A DNA stretch of 64,000 nucleotides, taken from the NCBI RefSeq assembly GCF_026672275.1, contig NZ_JANQCD010000001.1:62001-126000 (forward strand). The letters run 5' to 3'. Source of the stretch: Marinifilum sp. D737 (lineage in GTDB: Bacteria > Bacteroidota > Bacteroidia > Bacteroidales > Marinifilaceae). Below the pieces are notes generated by a model. The model was not told the origin of the DNA. It was given only the letters and a program-made list of their open reading frames with translations, and searched no databases. Every line of letters starts with the position of its first letter. Positions within the stretch are counted from its first letter, which is position 1. Positions 1 to 9,481 of this stretch are shown one piece after another. The position numbers and the translations under genes were made by a program.

Positions 1-1
1 G

Positions 2-1099
2 TTTATAGACAAGATGGACTCTGATGATGCTGCCGATGTTATTGGCGGTTTGTCAGATGAGAAACAAGAAGAGATTCTCTCTCATATTGAGGATATTGAG
101 CAGGCCGGAGATATTGTAGACCTGCTGCATTATGATGAAGATACTGCCGGTGGTTTGATGGCAAAAGAGCTGGTCATTGTAAATGAAAACTGGACAGTTC
201 TTACATGTTTGAGAGAATTAAGTCGTCAAGCCGAAGATATTGATGAAATCTACTATGTATATGTTGTTGATGATGATGGAATTTTAAAGGGTACATTGTC
301 TTTGAAAAAGATGATTCTGAGTCCAACTTCGGCCAAAATTATCAATATATACCAACCTGATGCCATGTCAGTTCATACTGATGAGGAAGATGAAGAGGTT
401 GCACATATAATGGAAAAATACGATTTGGTTGCCATTCCTGTAGTTGATAGCATTGGACGATTGATGGGACGTATTACCATTGATGATGTTGTGGATGTAA
501 TTCGTGATGAAGCTGAGAAAGATTACCAAATGGCATCAGGTTTGGCCGAAGATGTTGAAGCTAGTGACTCCATTTGGCTTCAAACAAGAGCACGTCTCCC
601 ATGGCTAATTATTGGTTTGATAGGTGGAATTTTTGCTGCCATGGTTATATCAGTTCATGAAAAAGGACTTGAACATACCCCTAAACTGGCATTTTTTATT
701 CCCTTGATTACTGCGATGGCAGGTAATGTTGGAGTACAGTCATCAGCAATTATTGTACAGGCAATTGCCAATAATTCACTTGGTTTCGAAAGTACCTTTA
801 GCCGTTTGTTGAGAGAATTGGGTGGTGCTTTAATTAATGGATTAACTTGTTCGTTGTTATTATTTTTAAGTACCTATTTTTTAACTGATAATTCTGTAGC
901 ATTAACTTTGTCTATTTCTGTAGCATTATTTGCAGTTATCATTTTTGCCGCTATTGCAGGAACCGTAATTCCATTAATGTTGAATAAGGTAAAGGTTGAT
1001 CCAGCTGTGGCAACTGGACCATTTATTACGACTTTAAATGATATTGTTGGGTTATTTATTTATTTATCAATCGGAGCGTACTTCTTAATGTCTATTTAA
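2..1099 (+). CDS. mgtE: Magnesium transporter MgtE, 5' end cut off by the window
   Basis: Inner-membrane Mg2+ channel of the MgtE family. The frame is open from base 2, so the true start lies outside the window; 365 residues are visible against about 450 for the family. What remains is the end of the cytosolic N domain, a CBS pair (roughly residues 50-180, including the GRLMGRITIDDVVDVI segment typical of the second CBS) and the membrane domain with about five hydrophobic segments. The pore region contains the stretch PLITAMAGNVGVQSSAI, which matches the family signature. The CBS pair is known in the family to sense intracellular Mg2+ and gate the pore. The 240-base gap before purH argues for separate transcription. 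Confidence 0.95.
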   Translation, partial: FIDKMDSDDAADVIGGLSDEKQEEILSHIEDIEQAGDIVDLLHYDEDTAGGLMAKELVIVNENWTVLTCLRELSRQAEDIDEIYYVYVVDDDGILKGTLSLKKMILSPTSAKIINIYQPDAMSVHTDEEDEEVAHIMEKYDLVAIPVVDSIGRLMGRITIDDVVDVIRDEAEKDYQMASGLAEDVEASDSIWLQTRARLPWLIIGLIGGIFAAMVISVHEKGLEHTPKLAFFIPLITAMAGNVGVQSSAIIVQAIANNSLGFESTFSRLLRELGGALINGLTCSLLLFLSTYFLTDNSVALTLSISVALFAVIIFAAIAGTVIPLMLNKVKVDPAVATGPFITTLNDIVGLFIYLSIGAYFLMSI

Positions 1100-1178
1100 T
1101 TCAAAAATAGAGGGCATAATTTTAAAATTGGAAGCCATAAATTTTGATTTATAAAAAGTTGAACAAAAAAGAATTTCA

Positions 1179-1212
1179 TTGGTCGGATTTTTTTAGGTTT
1201 TTCTTAACTTTG
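1179..1212 (+). promoter_or_regulatory. Candidate purH promoter
   Basis: TAACTTTG at 1205-1212 fits the Bacteroidota -7 element TAnnTTTG. A TTGG at 1179-1182 lies 22 bases upstream, somewhat further than the usual 19-21. Transcription would start near 1218 and give a leader of about 120 bases before purH. I recognise no riboswitch in that leader. Confidence 0.45.
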
Positions 1213-1340
1213 CATGAGGTTTCTGGGGATCTTGTAAATTATTGTAGATGAATGATTTGTAAAATCACCAAGCCAAGATAGTTTTTCGAAAGGAAAATTA
1301 ATTTATACCATTTTATAAAATACCTCCAAAAAAAAGAATT

Positions 1341-2873
1341 ATGAAGAGAGCTCTTATCAGTGTTTTTGATAAAACAAATGTTGTTGAGTTTGCTAAGGAA
1401 CTAACCGAAATGGGTTGGGAAATTATTTCAACAGGTGGAACATCTGCAAAGTTTAAAGCAGAGGGAATTCCTGTAATGGATGTGTCTGATTTGACTAAAT
1501 TTCCTGAGTGTTTCGATGGTCGTTTAAAAACCATTCATCCACATGTGGAAGGTGGTATTCTTGCAATTCGCGACAATGAAATACACCAAAAACAAATGGT
1601 TGAGTTGGGGATCGATCCAATTGATATTGTTGTTTGTAACCTTTATCCGTTCAAACAAACGGTTTTAAATCCTGATTCAACTCATGAAGATATTGTTGAA
1701 AATATCGATATAGGTGGACCAACCATGTTAAGAGCTGCAGCTAAAAATTACAATTTTGTTTCAGTGATTACCGATCCGGAAGATTATTCAAAAGTAATTG
1801 AAGAATTAAAGGAGTCAGGAGAAACTAGCAAGGAGACAAAAGAATATTTAGCAGCTAAGGTTTTTGAACACACAGCACATTACGATGCTTTGATTTCTGG
1901 TTATTTCAATAAAAAATTGAATGTGAAATCACCAAAAACTTTAACCCTAACATACGAAAAGAAACAAGATCTTCGTTACGGAGAAAACCCGCATCAAAAT
2001 GCAGCCTTCTATACTCAGATTCAGGAAACAGAAGGAACATTAACTGCGGCAAATAAAATTCACGGTAAGGAATTATCGTATAACAATATTGGTGACACCG
2101 ATGGCGCTTTGGAAACATTAAAAGAGTTCGAAGAGCCAACCATTGTTGCTGCCAAGCATGCTAATCCATGTGGAATTGGTAGTGCTGAAACCCTTGCTGA
2201 AGCGTTCCAGAAAGCTTACGATGCCGATCCGGTTTCTATTTTTGGTGGAATTGTTGCAGCAAACCGCGAAATTGACAAGGCTACAGCTGAAATCATGAGT
2301 GGAATTTTCCTGGAAGTAATTGTTGCTCCTTCATTTAGCAAGGAAGCTCTTGAAGTGCTTACCAAGAAGAAAAATTTGAGACTTTTGGAATTACCTGAAA
2401 TCCTAAAATCGGATTATACTGCTATGAAAGGTAGAACTGTATTGGGTGGATTGTTAATTCAGGATCAGGATCAGAAATTGATTGGAGAAGAATTAAAAGT
2501 AGTTACCAAAAGACAACCATCAGAAAAAGAGATGGAAGATTTGATGTTTGCATGGAAGACAGTGAAGCATGCAAAATCGAATGGTATCGCCTTAGCAAAA
2601 GACAAAACCACTACTGGTGTTGGACCAGGACAGGTTAGTCGCATTTGGGCTTTGGAAAATGCAATTCGCCAGGGAGCAGAAAGAATTCAGGGAAGCGTTA
2701 TGGCTTCTGATGCCTTTTTTCCATTCTCGGATTGTGTTGAAGCAGCTCATAAAGCAGGAGTTACCGCAATTATTCAGCCAGGTGGATCGATAAGGGATGA
2801 AGATTCAATTAAAGCAGCTGACGAATTCGGTATTGCTATGGTGTTTACTGGAATGAGACATTTTAAACACTAA
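1341..2873 (+). CDS. purH: Bifunctional AICAR formyltransferase / IMP cyclohydrolase PurH
   Basis: Catalyses the last two steps of de novo purine synthesis: AICAR to FAICAR with 10-formyl-tetrahydrofolate, then ring closure to IMP. At 510 residues it has normal bacterial length. The N-terminal methylglyoxal-synthase-like cyclohydrolase domain (about 1-190) opens with RALISVFDKT and contains ISTGGTSAKF. The C-terminal transformylase domain includes the conserved AAKHANPCGIG around residue 270 and SDAFFPFSDCVE near residue 455. The product feeds the purine pool used by hpt and adk near 34 kb. It precedes the mre operon; a hairpin lies in the 80-base gap between them. Confidence 0.97.
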   Translation: MKRALISVFDKTNVVEFAKELTEMGWEIISTGGTSAKFKAEGIPVMDVSDLTKFPECFDGRLKTIHPHVEGGILAIRDNEIHQKQMVELGIDPIDIVVCNLYPFKQTVLNPDSTHEDIVENIDIGGPTMLRAAAKNYNFVSVITDPEDYSKVIEELKESGETSKETKEYLAAKVFEHTAHYDALISGYFNKKLNVKSPKTLTLTYEKKQDLRYGENPHQNAAFYTQIQETEGTLTAANKIHGKELSYNNIGDTDGALETLKEFEEPTIVAAKHANPCGIGSAETLAEAFQKAYDADPVSIFGGIVAANREIDKATAEIMSGIFLEVIVAPSFSKEALEVLTKKKNLRLLELPEILKSDYTAMKGRTVLGGLLIQDQDQKLIGEELKVVTKRQPSEKEMEDLMFAWKTVKHAKSNGIALAKDKTTTGVGPGQVSRIWALENAIRQGAERIQGSVMASDAFFPFSDCVEAAHKAGVTAIIQPGGSIRDEDSIKAADEFGIAMVFTGMRHFKH

Positions 2874-2878
2874 ATTAA

Positions 2879-2921
2879 TTGCAATTTTGGATGCAGAATT
2901 TATTTCTGTATCCAAATGCAA
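2879..2921 (+). terminator. Two-part hairpin between purH and mreB
   Basis: TTGCA (2879-2883) pairs with TGCAA (2917-2921), and inside it TTGGATGCAGAA (2887-2898) pairs with TTCTGTATCCAA (2904-2915) through one G-T pair. The loop is five bases. No long T-run follows, so it may be a weak terminator or a processing or stabilising stem between purH and the mre genes. Confidence 0.5.
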
Positions 2922-2953
2922 CTAAAATAAGATAACAGAGATATAGCTACCAT

Positions 2954-3976
2954 ATGGGATTATTTTCATTTTTAACTCAGGAGATTGCTATTGATTTGGG
3001 GACCGCTAACACGATTATTATTTGCAATGATAAAATTGTTGTTGACGAACCTTCGATTGTAGCTCTCGATCGCCGCACCGAAAAAATGGTTGCGATTGGT
3101 GAGAAAGCTCGCCAGATGCAAGGAAAAACACACGAAGATCTGAAAACCATTCGTCCATTAAGGGATGGTGTTATTGCCGACTTTAATGCGGCAGAGCAGA
3201 TGATTCGAGGGATGATCAAGATGATAAACAAAAAACCTCGATTGTTTCCTCCTTCGTTAAGAATTGTAGTTTGTATTCCATCTGGTAGTACCGAGGTGGA
3301 GATGCGTGCGGTACGTGATTCATCGGAACACGCTGGAGGTAGAGATGTTTATATGATTTATGAGCCAATGGCCGCAGCTATAGGTATTGGAATTGATGTT
3401 GAAGCTCCGGAAGGAAATATGGTAGTGGATATAGGTGGTGGTACAACCGAAATTGCAGTTATTTCTCTGGGAGGTATCGTTACCAACAAATCAATTCGTA
3501 TTGCAGGTGATGATTTGACTGTAGATATTCAAGAATACATGCGTCATCAGCACAATATTAAAATTGGTGAAAGAACAGCTGAAGAAATTAAAATTCATGT
3601 AGGTTCTGCTTTGTCGGAGCTCGAAGATCCACCAGCTGATTTTCGTGTTCAGGGACCAAATCAAATGACAGCATTGCCAATTGAAGTGCCAGTTTCATAT
3701 CAAGAGATTGCTCACTGCCTAGAGAAATCAATCTCAAAAATTGAAATTGCAATTTTAAGTGCTTTGGAGCAAACGCCGCCAGAATTGTATGCCGATATAG
3801 TAAACAGAGGTATCTATTTAGCTGGAGGTGGAGCTTTGTTGCGTGGTCTTGATAAGAGATTAACCGATAAGATTAATATTCCATTTCACATAGCGGAAGA
3901 TCCATTGAGAGCTGTTGCGCGTGGAACTGGAATTGCCCTTAAAAATGTTGATAAATTTTCGTTCCTGAGAAGATAA
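2954..3976 (+). CDS. mreB: Rod shape-determining protein MreB
   Basis: Bacterial actin homologue that assembles membrane-bound filaments and steers the elongasome (MreC, MreD, PBP2, RodA), all encoded just downstream. The 340-residue length is typical. The start of the nucleotide-binding fold is visible as IAIDLGTANT (residues about 12-21), the second phosphate-binding loop as VVDIGGGTTEIAVI (about 157-170), and the adenosine motif as IYLAGGGALLRGL near residue 290. The ATG at 2954 gives the short hydrophobic MGLFSFL N-terminus, possibly a membrane-targeting segment. It is the first gene of a five-gene operon with short gaps. Confidence 0.98.
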   Translation: MGLFSFLTQEIAIDLGTANTIIICNDKIVVDEPSIVALDRRTEKMVAIGEKARQMQGKTHEDLKTIRPLRDGVIADFNAAEQMIRGMIKMINKKPRLFPPSLRIVVCIPSGSTEVEMRAVRDSSEHAGGRDVYMIYEPMAAAIGIGIDVEAPEGNMVVDIGGGTTEIAVISLGGIVTNKSIRIAGDDLTVDIQEYMRHQHNIKIGERTAEEIKIHVGSALSELEDPPADFRVQGPNQMTALPIEVPVSYQEIAHCLEKSISKIEIAILSALEQTPPELYADIVNRGIYLAGGGALLRGLDKRLTDKINIPFHIAEDPLRAVARGTGIALKNVDKFSFLRR

Positions 3977-4019
3977 TCAGGAGCGAAATCATATTTTATA
4001 CTCAGGAATTGATTTTCGA

Positions 4020-4847
4020 ATGAAGAATCTGTTGCACTTTATCGTACGATTTCATTTTACGATTTTATTTATTGTATTCGAAATATTTTGCTTGCTGTTG
4101 TTAGTCAATTATAACAACTATCAAAAATCAGAATTCCTGAATTCAAGTAATGCCATTAGCGGAGGAATCTATCAAAAAGTATCCTCCGTTACTGACTACC
4201 TTTCTTTAGCCAAAACCAATGAGGAGTTGAATCGTGAAAATGTAAGGTTGCGAAATCTTTTACACTCATCCTATAAATTAACGACCGATTCTTCTTTCAT
4301 TTTTTTAGATACAATTTACAAGCAGCAGTACATTTATCGCACGGCAAAAATTATTAACAACTCTGTTAATAAACAATTGAATTACATAACCCTTAATAAA
4401 GGTAAAATTCACGGAATTGAGCGTGAAATGGCGGTTGTAACCGATAATGGTGTAGTTGGTGTTGTAAAAAGTGTTTCTGATAACTTTGCTTCGGTTATTT
4501 CTGTATTGAATGATCGATTGAGGATTTCGGCAAAGTTGAAAGGGAATAATTATCATGGATCATTAATTTGGGATGGCGTTGATTATCGAAAGGCCATGCT
4601 TAAAGATATCCCATTTCATGTAAAAATAGCCAAAGGTGATACCATTGTAACGAGTGGCTATTCAGCTATTTTTCCTGAAGGACTTCAGTTGGGAGTGGTT
4701 GATGAAGTTATGACCTCTTCAGGTAGTAATTTTCAGAATATCAAAGTTTTACTTTCGAATGATTTTAAAAGTTTGTCATACGTGAAAGTGGTGGGTGATT
4801 TAATGAAAGAGGAGCGATTAAAATTAGAGGAGGAAGCAACGGAATGA
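4020..4847 (+). CDS. mreC: Rod shape-determining protein MreC
   Basis: Bitopic inner-membrane scaffold of the elongation complex that activates PBP2. One N-terminal transmembrane segment is visible (about residues 9-30), followed by a short coiled-coil-like stretch (about 58-80, NEELNRENVRLRNLL), then the periplasmic beta-rich domain containing TDNGVVGVV and DTIVTSGYSAIFPEGLQLG, both characteristic of MreC. The length of 275 residues is normal. Its stop overlaps the mreD start by four bases (ATGA), implying translational coupling. Confidence 0.95.
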   Translation: MKNLLHFIVRFHFTILFIVFEIFCLLLLVNYNNYQKSEFLNSSNAISGGIYQKVSSVTDYLSLAKTNEELNRENVRLRNLLHSSYKLTTDSSFIFLDTIYKQQYIYRTAKIINNSVNKQLNYITLNKGKIHGIEREMAVVTDNGVVGVVKSVSDNFASVISVLNDRLRISAKLKGNNYHGSLIWDGVDYRKAMLKDIPFHVKIAKGDTIVTSGYSAIFPEGLQLGVVDEVMTSSGSNFQNIKVLLSNDFKSLSYVKVVGDLMKEERLKLEEEATE

Positions 4848-5347
4848 ACATCATCTTAAAAAATACCATTCGATTTGTTGTTCTTGTATTAATTCAAGTT
4901 GCAATTTTAAACAACATACAGGTAAGTGGATTTGTGAATCCTTACATGTATATTCTATTTATCTTGTTGTTGCCATTCGAAATACCCAATTGGTTGCTGT
5001 TGTTACTTTCTTTTATTCTGGGACTAAGCATTGATGTTTTCAGTGGTACAGTAGGGATGCATGCTTCAGCTTGTGTTTTTATGGCTTATGTTCGACCTTA
5101 TGTATTGAATTATTTATCGCTTCGTGATGGTTATGAAGTGGGGACTTATCCGGGAATAGCACATTTTGGTTTTGCATGGTTCTTTAAATATGCATTAAGC
5201 TTAATTGTGGCTCATCATAGTTTCTTGTTTGTTGTTGAGGCATTTTCATTCGCCAATTTTAGTGAAACCGTTATGCGAATAATTTTTAGTACATTTTTCA
5301 CGTTAACCTTAATAATTACCTCGCAATTTTTGATGTTTAAAAAATAG
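4844..5347 (+). CDS. mreD: Rod shape-determining protein MreD
   Basis: Small integral membrane partner of MreC. The 167-residue protein is strongly hydrophobic with about five or six transmembrane segments. Sequence conservation in MreD is low, so the call rests mainly on size, hydrophobicity and position between mreC and the PBP2 gene; the segment LLSFILGLSIDVFSGTVGMHASA matches the recognisable core of the family. The ATG overlaps the mreC stop. It probably acts with MreC to regulate PBP2-RodA. Confidence 0.9.
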   Translation: MNIILKNTIRFVVLVLIQVAILNNIQVSGFVNPYMYILFILLLPFEIPNWLLLLLSFILGLSIDVFSGTVGMHASACVFMAYVRPYVLNYLSLRDGYEVGTYPGIAHFGFAWFFKYALSLIVAHHSFLFVVEAFSFANFSETVMRIIFSTFFTLTLIITSQFLMFKK

Positions 5348-5363
5348 ATCAATCTTATAGCAA

Positions 5364-7205
5364 ATGAATAATTTCTCGAATAGAATATATGTAATAGGAG
5401 GAATCTTTGTTTTGGTTGTTATCATTTTTATGATCAAACTTTTCAATCTGCAAATTGTAGATGATTCTTATAAGTTATCGGCAGAAAACAATTCTCAACG
5501 TCAAGTAACCCAATATCCTGCTCGAGGATTAATTTATGATCGAAATGGAGAACTTCTTGTTTATAATCAGGCAGTTTATGATGTGATGATTATTCCCAGG
5601 CAAGTAAAAGTTTTCGACACTCTCGATTTTTGTACTCTTCTTGGAATAGAGAAATTAGATGCCATTCAAAGGTTAAAAAAGGCCAAGAACTACTCCTATC
5701 GTAGGGCATCAGTTTTTTTGAAGCAGCTATCATCCGAAAAGTATGCCGTATTGCAGGAAAAACTTTATAAATTCCCTGGGTTCTTTGTGCAACCACGTAC
5801 ATTGCGTAAGTATCCAAGACAAAGCGCGGCACATGCATTGGGATATCTTAATGAAGTAAATAATAAGGAAATAAAAGCAGATTCTTACTACAGTCAAGGA
5901 GACTATATAGGTAAAAGTGGAATAGAATTGACCTACGAGAAGGACTTGCGTGGAGAGAAAGGTAAAAAGATCTATTGGGTTGATGTTTACAACAGAATAA
6001 AAGGCTCTTATCGAGATGGTAAATTTGATAAGCAACCCATTTCAGGTAAAGATTTGGTATCTACTTTAGATATTAATTTGCAGGAGTATGGCGAACTTCT
6101 AATGCAGAATAAAAAAGGTGGTATCGTTGCCTTAGAACCATCAACAGGAGAAATTCTGGCTAAAATATCTAGTCCTGGTTATGATCCTGAGATGTTGGTT
6201 GGTAGAGTTATGAGTAAAAACTACCGGGCATTGGTGCAAAACGATAGTTTAAAACCTTTGTTTGATAGAACATTGATGGCTCAATACCCACCAGGCTCAA
6301 TTTTCAAAATGGTCAATGCTTTAATTGGATTGCAAGAAAAGGTAATAAATCCATTTACCCGATTTGAATGCCATAGTGGTTATCATGTTGGATCATTTAC
6401 TATGGGATGTCATGCTCATGTTTCTCCTTTGGATTTAAGAAGTTCAATAATGCATTCATGCAATGCTTATTATGCAAATACCTTCCGTTATATTGTAGAA
6501 TCTCCAAAATTTGGTTCTGTAAATAATGGTTACGATGTTTGGAGAAATCATGTAATGTCTTTTGGATTAGGAGAGCGTTTGGGAACAGATTTACCCAATG
6601 AATTGAGAGGTGGAATACCAACTTTAAAATATTATCTAAAGAAGTATAGGAGAAAAAATTTACGCGCTCTTAATATGATTTCCATTTCAATTGGTCAAGG
6701 AGAGCTATTGATTACTCCTTTACAGATGGCTAATATGTGTGCTGCAATTGCCAATAGAGGTCATTATTATACCCCCCATATTGTTAAAACAATAGGTAAA
6801 GAAAAGGGTATTGATGAAAAATTTACTACCAAGCATGAAACAAGTATTGATTCTTCTTATTTTTCTTCAGTAATTGATGGTATGGAGATGGTTGTGACGG
6901 GAGGAGCTGGCAGTACAGGAGGTTTAGCTGCAGTACCCGGTATTCGTGTATGTGGTAAAACAGGAACTGTGCAAAATGCCCATGTAAAAGATCATTCAGT
7001 ATTTGTTGCTTTTGCACCACGTGAAAATCCAAAAATTGCCATTTTGGTTTATGTCGAAAATGGAGTATGGGGTTCACGATATGGAGCTCCAATTGCAGGT
7101 TTGATGATTGAAAAATACATTCGAGGAGAAATTTCAGATGGTAAAAGGTGGATAGAAAAAAGAATGATTGAAGCCGATTTAATTAATCAATCAGAAGAAA
7201 AGTAG
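5364..7205 (+). CDS. mrdA: Penicillin-binding protein 2 (elongasome transpeptidase)
   Basis: Class B PBP that cross-links peptidoglycan during cell elongation with the RodA glycosyltransferase. An N-terminal membrane anchor (about residues 7-28) precedes the dimerisation/pedestal domain with the typical YPARGLIYDRNG segment (about 51-62). The transpeptidase active-site serine is Ser312 in PPGSIFK (SxxK to Lys315); SCN in MHSCNAY and KTG in CGKTGTVQN are also present. At 613 residues it is normal for MrdA. It lies 16 bases after mreD and 33 before rodA, the standard arrangement. Confidence 0.97.
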   Translation: MNNFSNRIYVIGGIFVLVVIIFMIKLFNLQIVDDSYKLSAENNSQRQVTQYPARGLIYDRNGELLVYNQAVYDVMIIPRQVKVFDTLDFCTLLGIEKLDAIQRLKKAKNYSYRRASVFLKQLSSEKYAVLQEKLYKFPGFFVQPRTLRKYPRQSAAHALGYLNEVNNKEIKADSYYSQGDYIGKSGIELTYEKDLRGEKGKKIYWVDVYNRIKGSYRDGKFDKQPISGKDLVSTLDINLQEYGELLMQNKKGGIVALEPSTGEILAKISSPGYDPEMLVGRVMSKNYRALVQNDSLKPLFDRTLMAQYPPGSIFKMVNALIGLQEKVINPFTRFECHSGYHVGSFTMGCHAHVSPLDLRSSIMHSCNAYYANTFRYIVESPKFGSVNNGYDVWRNHVMSFGLGERLGTDLPNELRGGIPTLKYYLKKYRRKNLRALNMISISIGQGELLITPLQMANMCAAIANRGHYYTPHIVKTIGKEKGIDEKFTTKHETSIDSSYFSSVIDGMEMVVTGGAGSTGGLAAVPGIRVCGKTGTVQNAHVKDHSVFVAFAPRENPKIAILVYVENGVWGSRYGAPIAGLMIEKYIRGEISDGKRWIEKRMIEADLINQSEEK

Positions 7206-7238
7206 AAATTAACAATTGAAAAATCACAAAAAATAGAT

Positions 7239-8663
7239 ATGACCAGAAGAGTGAGCTTGATAAAGAATTTAGATTGGTGGACAATTTTATTGTATGCTTT
7301 GCTTGTTTTTTTGGGATGGATTAATATTTACGCAGCTGTATATAACGAGGAACACCAAAGTATTTTTGATATAAGTCAAAGGTATGGGAAGCAATTGATG
7401 TGGATTGGTGCTGCTGCAGTATTGGCAATTGTAATTCTTATTGTGGAGAGTAAGTTTTATTCCGCTTTTGCTTATCCCACCTATATTTTTATGCTGATAC
7501 TTCTCGTTGCTGTTTTGGTGCTCGGACGAGATATTAAAGGAGCAAAATCATGGTTCGAATTGGGCCCAATTCGTTTTCAACCAGCTGAGTTTGCAAAGTT
7601 TGCCACTTGTTTGGCTATTTCAAGATACGTCACGCAGTATAATTTCAAAATTCACAAGATAAAATCGCTCTTTATTTCTGGATTGATTTTGTTTACACCA
7701 ATGGCATTAATTGTACTGCAAGGTGATGCAGGATCTGCATTGGTTTATTCTGTTTTCTTGTTGGTTTTGTATAGAGAGGGATTATCAGGGATTGTATTGT
7801 TTTTAGCATTTATAGCAGCCTTATTATTTGTATTTACCTTGTTATGGCCCAAATTCACGGTACTTTTAATAATAGTTTGCACAAGTCTTATAGTTTCAAA
7901 AGCATATGGTTTAAAATGGTCAGCTTTTGTAAAGGCAATAACGATGTTAGGAGTAGGTTTTGCTTTGGTGTGGTTAGTTGCAAAAGGATTGAAAGTAGAT
8001 GTTTCCAATTACCTTATTTTAGTAATTTCTTTAGGAATATGTGCTGTACCTTTTTTGGTACATACCTATAAAAACAAGTTGAAAAGTGTTGCATGGGCTA
8101 TATTCATTGTTTTTGGGAGCATCTTCTATACTTTTTCGGTGGGATATATCTTTGAAAATATCTTAGAGGTACACCAGCGTACCAGGATTAATGAGCTTTT
8201 AGGTATTGAATCAGATCCTTATGGAGCAGGATACAATGTAGCACAATCCAAGATTGCTATTGGGTCAGGAGGTTTTTCTGGTAAAGGGTTTTTAAATGGT
8301 ACACAAACAAAATTTAAGTTCGTTCCTGAACAAAGTACCGATTTTATCTTTTGTACCGTTGGCGAAGAATGGGGATTTTTGGGTTCAAGCTTTGTATTGC
8401 TTTTATTGCTTACGCTTATTTTACGCTTATTATTTTTAGCAGAGCGTCAGCGATCAGCATTTAGTCGTGTATACGGATATGGAGTAGCCTGTATTTTATT
8501 TTTTCACTTGGCAATTAACGTTGGAATGACCATTGGTTTAGCGCCAGTAATCGGTATTCCATTGCCATTTTTCAGCTATGGAGGTTCATCTCTATGGTCT
8601 TTTACCATTCTGCTGTTTATTTTCCTTCGTTTGGATGCCAACCGTTTGGAGTTGCTACGTTAA
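7239..8663 (+). CDS. rodA: Peptidoglycan glycosyltransferase RodA (SEDS family)
   Basis: Polytopic membrane enzyme that polymerises lipid II during elongation, paired with PBP2. About ten or more hydrophobic segments are visible. Family features include GRDIKGAKSWFELGPIRFQPAEFAK around residues 90-115, FVPEQSTDFIFCTVGEEWG near 363-381, and the C-terminal PLPFFSYGGSS. The 474 residues are longer than E. coli RodA (370) because of an extra central membrane portion of roughly 190-290, common in Bacteroidota. It is the last gene of the mre operon; its 3' end overlaps the convergent AcpH-like gene by 47 bases. Confidence 0.96.
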   Translation: MTRRVSLIKNLDWWTILLYALLVFLGWINIYAAVYNEEHQSIFDISQRYGKQLMWIGAAAVLAIVILIVESKFYSAFAYPTYIFMLILLVAVLVLGRDIKGAKSWFELGPIRFQPAEFAKFATCLAISRYVTQYNFKIHKIKSLFISGLILFTPMALIVLQGDAGSALVYSVFLLVLYREGLSGIVLFLAFIAALLFVFTLLWPKFTVLLIIVCTSLIVSKAYGLKWSAFVKAITMLGVGFALVWLVAKGLKVDVSNYLILVISLGICAVPFLVHTYKNKLKSVAWAIFIVFGSIFYTFSVGYIFENILEVHQRTRINELLGIESDPYGAGYNVAQSKIAIGSGGFSGKGFLNGTQTKFKFVPEQSTDFIFCTVGEEWGFLGSSFVLLLLLTLILRLLFLAERQRSAFSRVYGYGVACILFFHLAINVGMTIGLAPVIGIPLPFFSYGGSSLWSFTILLFIFLRLDANRLELLR

Positions 8664-9240
8664 TATGATGTTCATTTTGAACATATTTTAATATGTCTTC
8701 TATAAATAGTTTGAATTTATTTTCAAAATCTACATAGTTTTCTTCCAATGCCTTAATTGCATAAGTTGAATTATCAGGCAAACTGGTTCTTCTGGCCATG
8801 ATATCAAGGGCTGTTTGCAAACCATCGATATTAGCATAGCTTTCTAATCTTCTGCTCTGAATTAGGAAAGGAAGAAACATTTTTACTTTTTTAGGTAGCA
8901 AAAGGTAGTTTTTTACCAATGTTTCGTGGGAGCTTGTTACAAAATCTTTAATGGGTAATAAGTGATAATTTTGCCAGAACTTGGCCAGGAAATGATCAAA
9001 AATCAAGTCAACAACTACACCAGAGTATCTGCCATAACCTTCCTTTAGTATTTGTGAGCTTGCAAGTACCAATGGGTGTTTGTCTGTGAAATGATCAATA
9101 TTTCTATGTAATATTATCCCTTTTTGGATATCTGGATGATACTTTTCATACTTTCTTCCTTTGACATAATCGCCGATAAAGTTTCCAACTCTCACCTTTT
9201 CCGAATCACCAGATAAATACAAATGCGCTAAAAAATTCAT
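8617..9240 (-). CDS. Acyl-carrier-protein phosphodiesterase-like protein (AcpH/DUF479 family)
   Basis: Resembles AcpH, which removes the 4'-phosphopantetheine group from acyl carrier protein. The characteristic N-terminus MNFLAHLYLSGD is present, followed by VGNFIGDYVKGR and the histidine-rich IILHRNIDHFTDKHP; together these match the all-helical HD-like metal-binding core of the family. I start at the ATG at 9240 (207 residues) because the family begins there; an in-frame ATG five codons upstream adds residues not seen in relatives. The gene is convergent with rodA and overlaps its 3' end. Substrate specificity in Bacteroidota is not established. Confidence 0.85.
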   Translation of the reverse strand: MNFLAHLYLSGDSEKVRVGNFIGDYVKGRKYEKYHPDIQKGIILHRNIDHFTDKHPLVLASSQILKEGYGRYSGVVVDLIFDHFLAKFWQNYHLLPIKDFVTSSHETLVKNYLLLPKKVKMFLPFLIQSRRLESYANIDGLQTALDIMARRTSLPDNSTYAIKALEENYVDFENKFKLFIEDILKYVQNEHHINVATPNGWHPNEGK

Positions 9241-9481
9241 GAAGCAAAAATACAAAAAAGCAAACTAGGTGAATGAATAACTTGAGTTATAATTGTTTGA
9301 ACAAAAGATTAACCAAATAAGTTACGTTTAATTTGCATCAATGTCAAGTTTTTATATCGTGTTAAGCAACACGCAGAAAATAAGCAATTAAAGTGTGTTA
9401 AAATTAGCATAATTCCTTTAAAGTAATAATTTTATAAACTCATAAACTTAATGTGAAATTTTAAATAAAGAAGGAGAAATT

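Noticed and set aside
1213-1340. Riboswitch in the purH leader
   Set aside because: No conserved stem pattern of a known purine or folate class could be traced in the leader.
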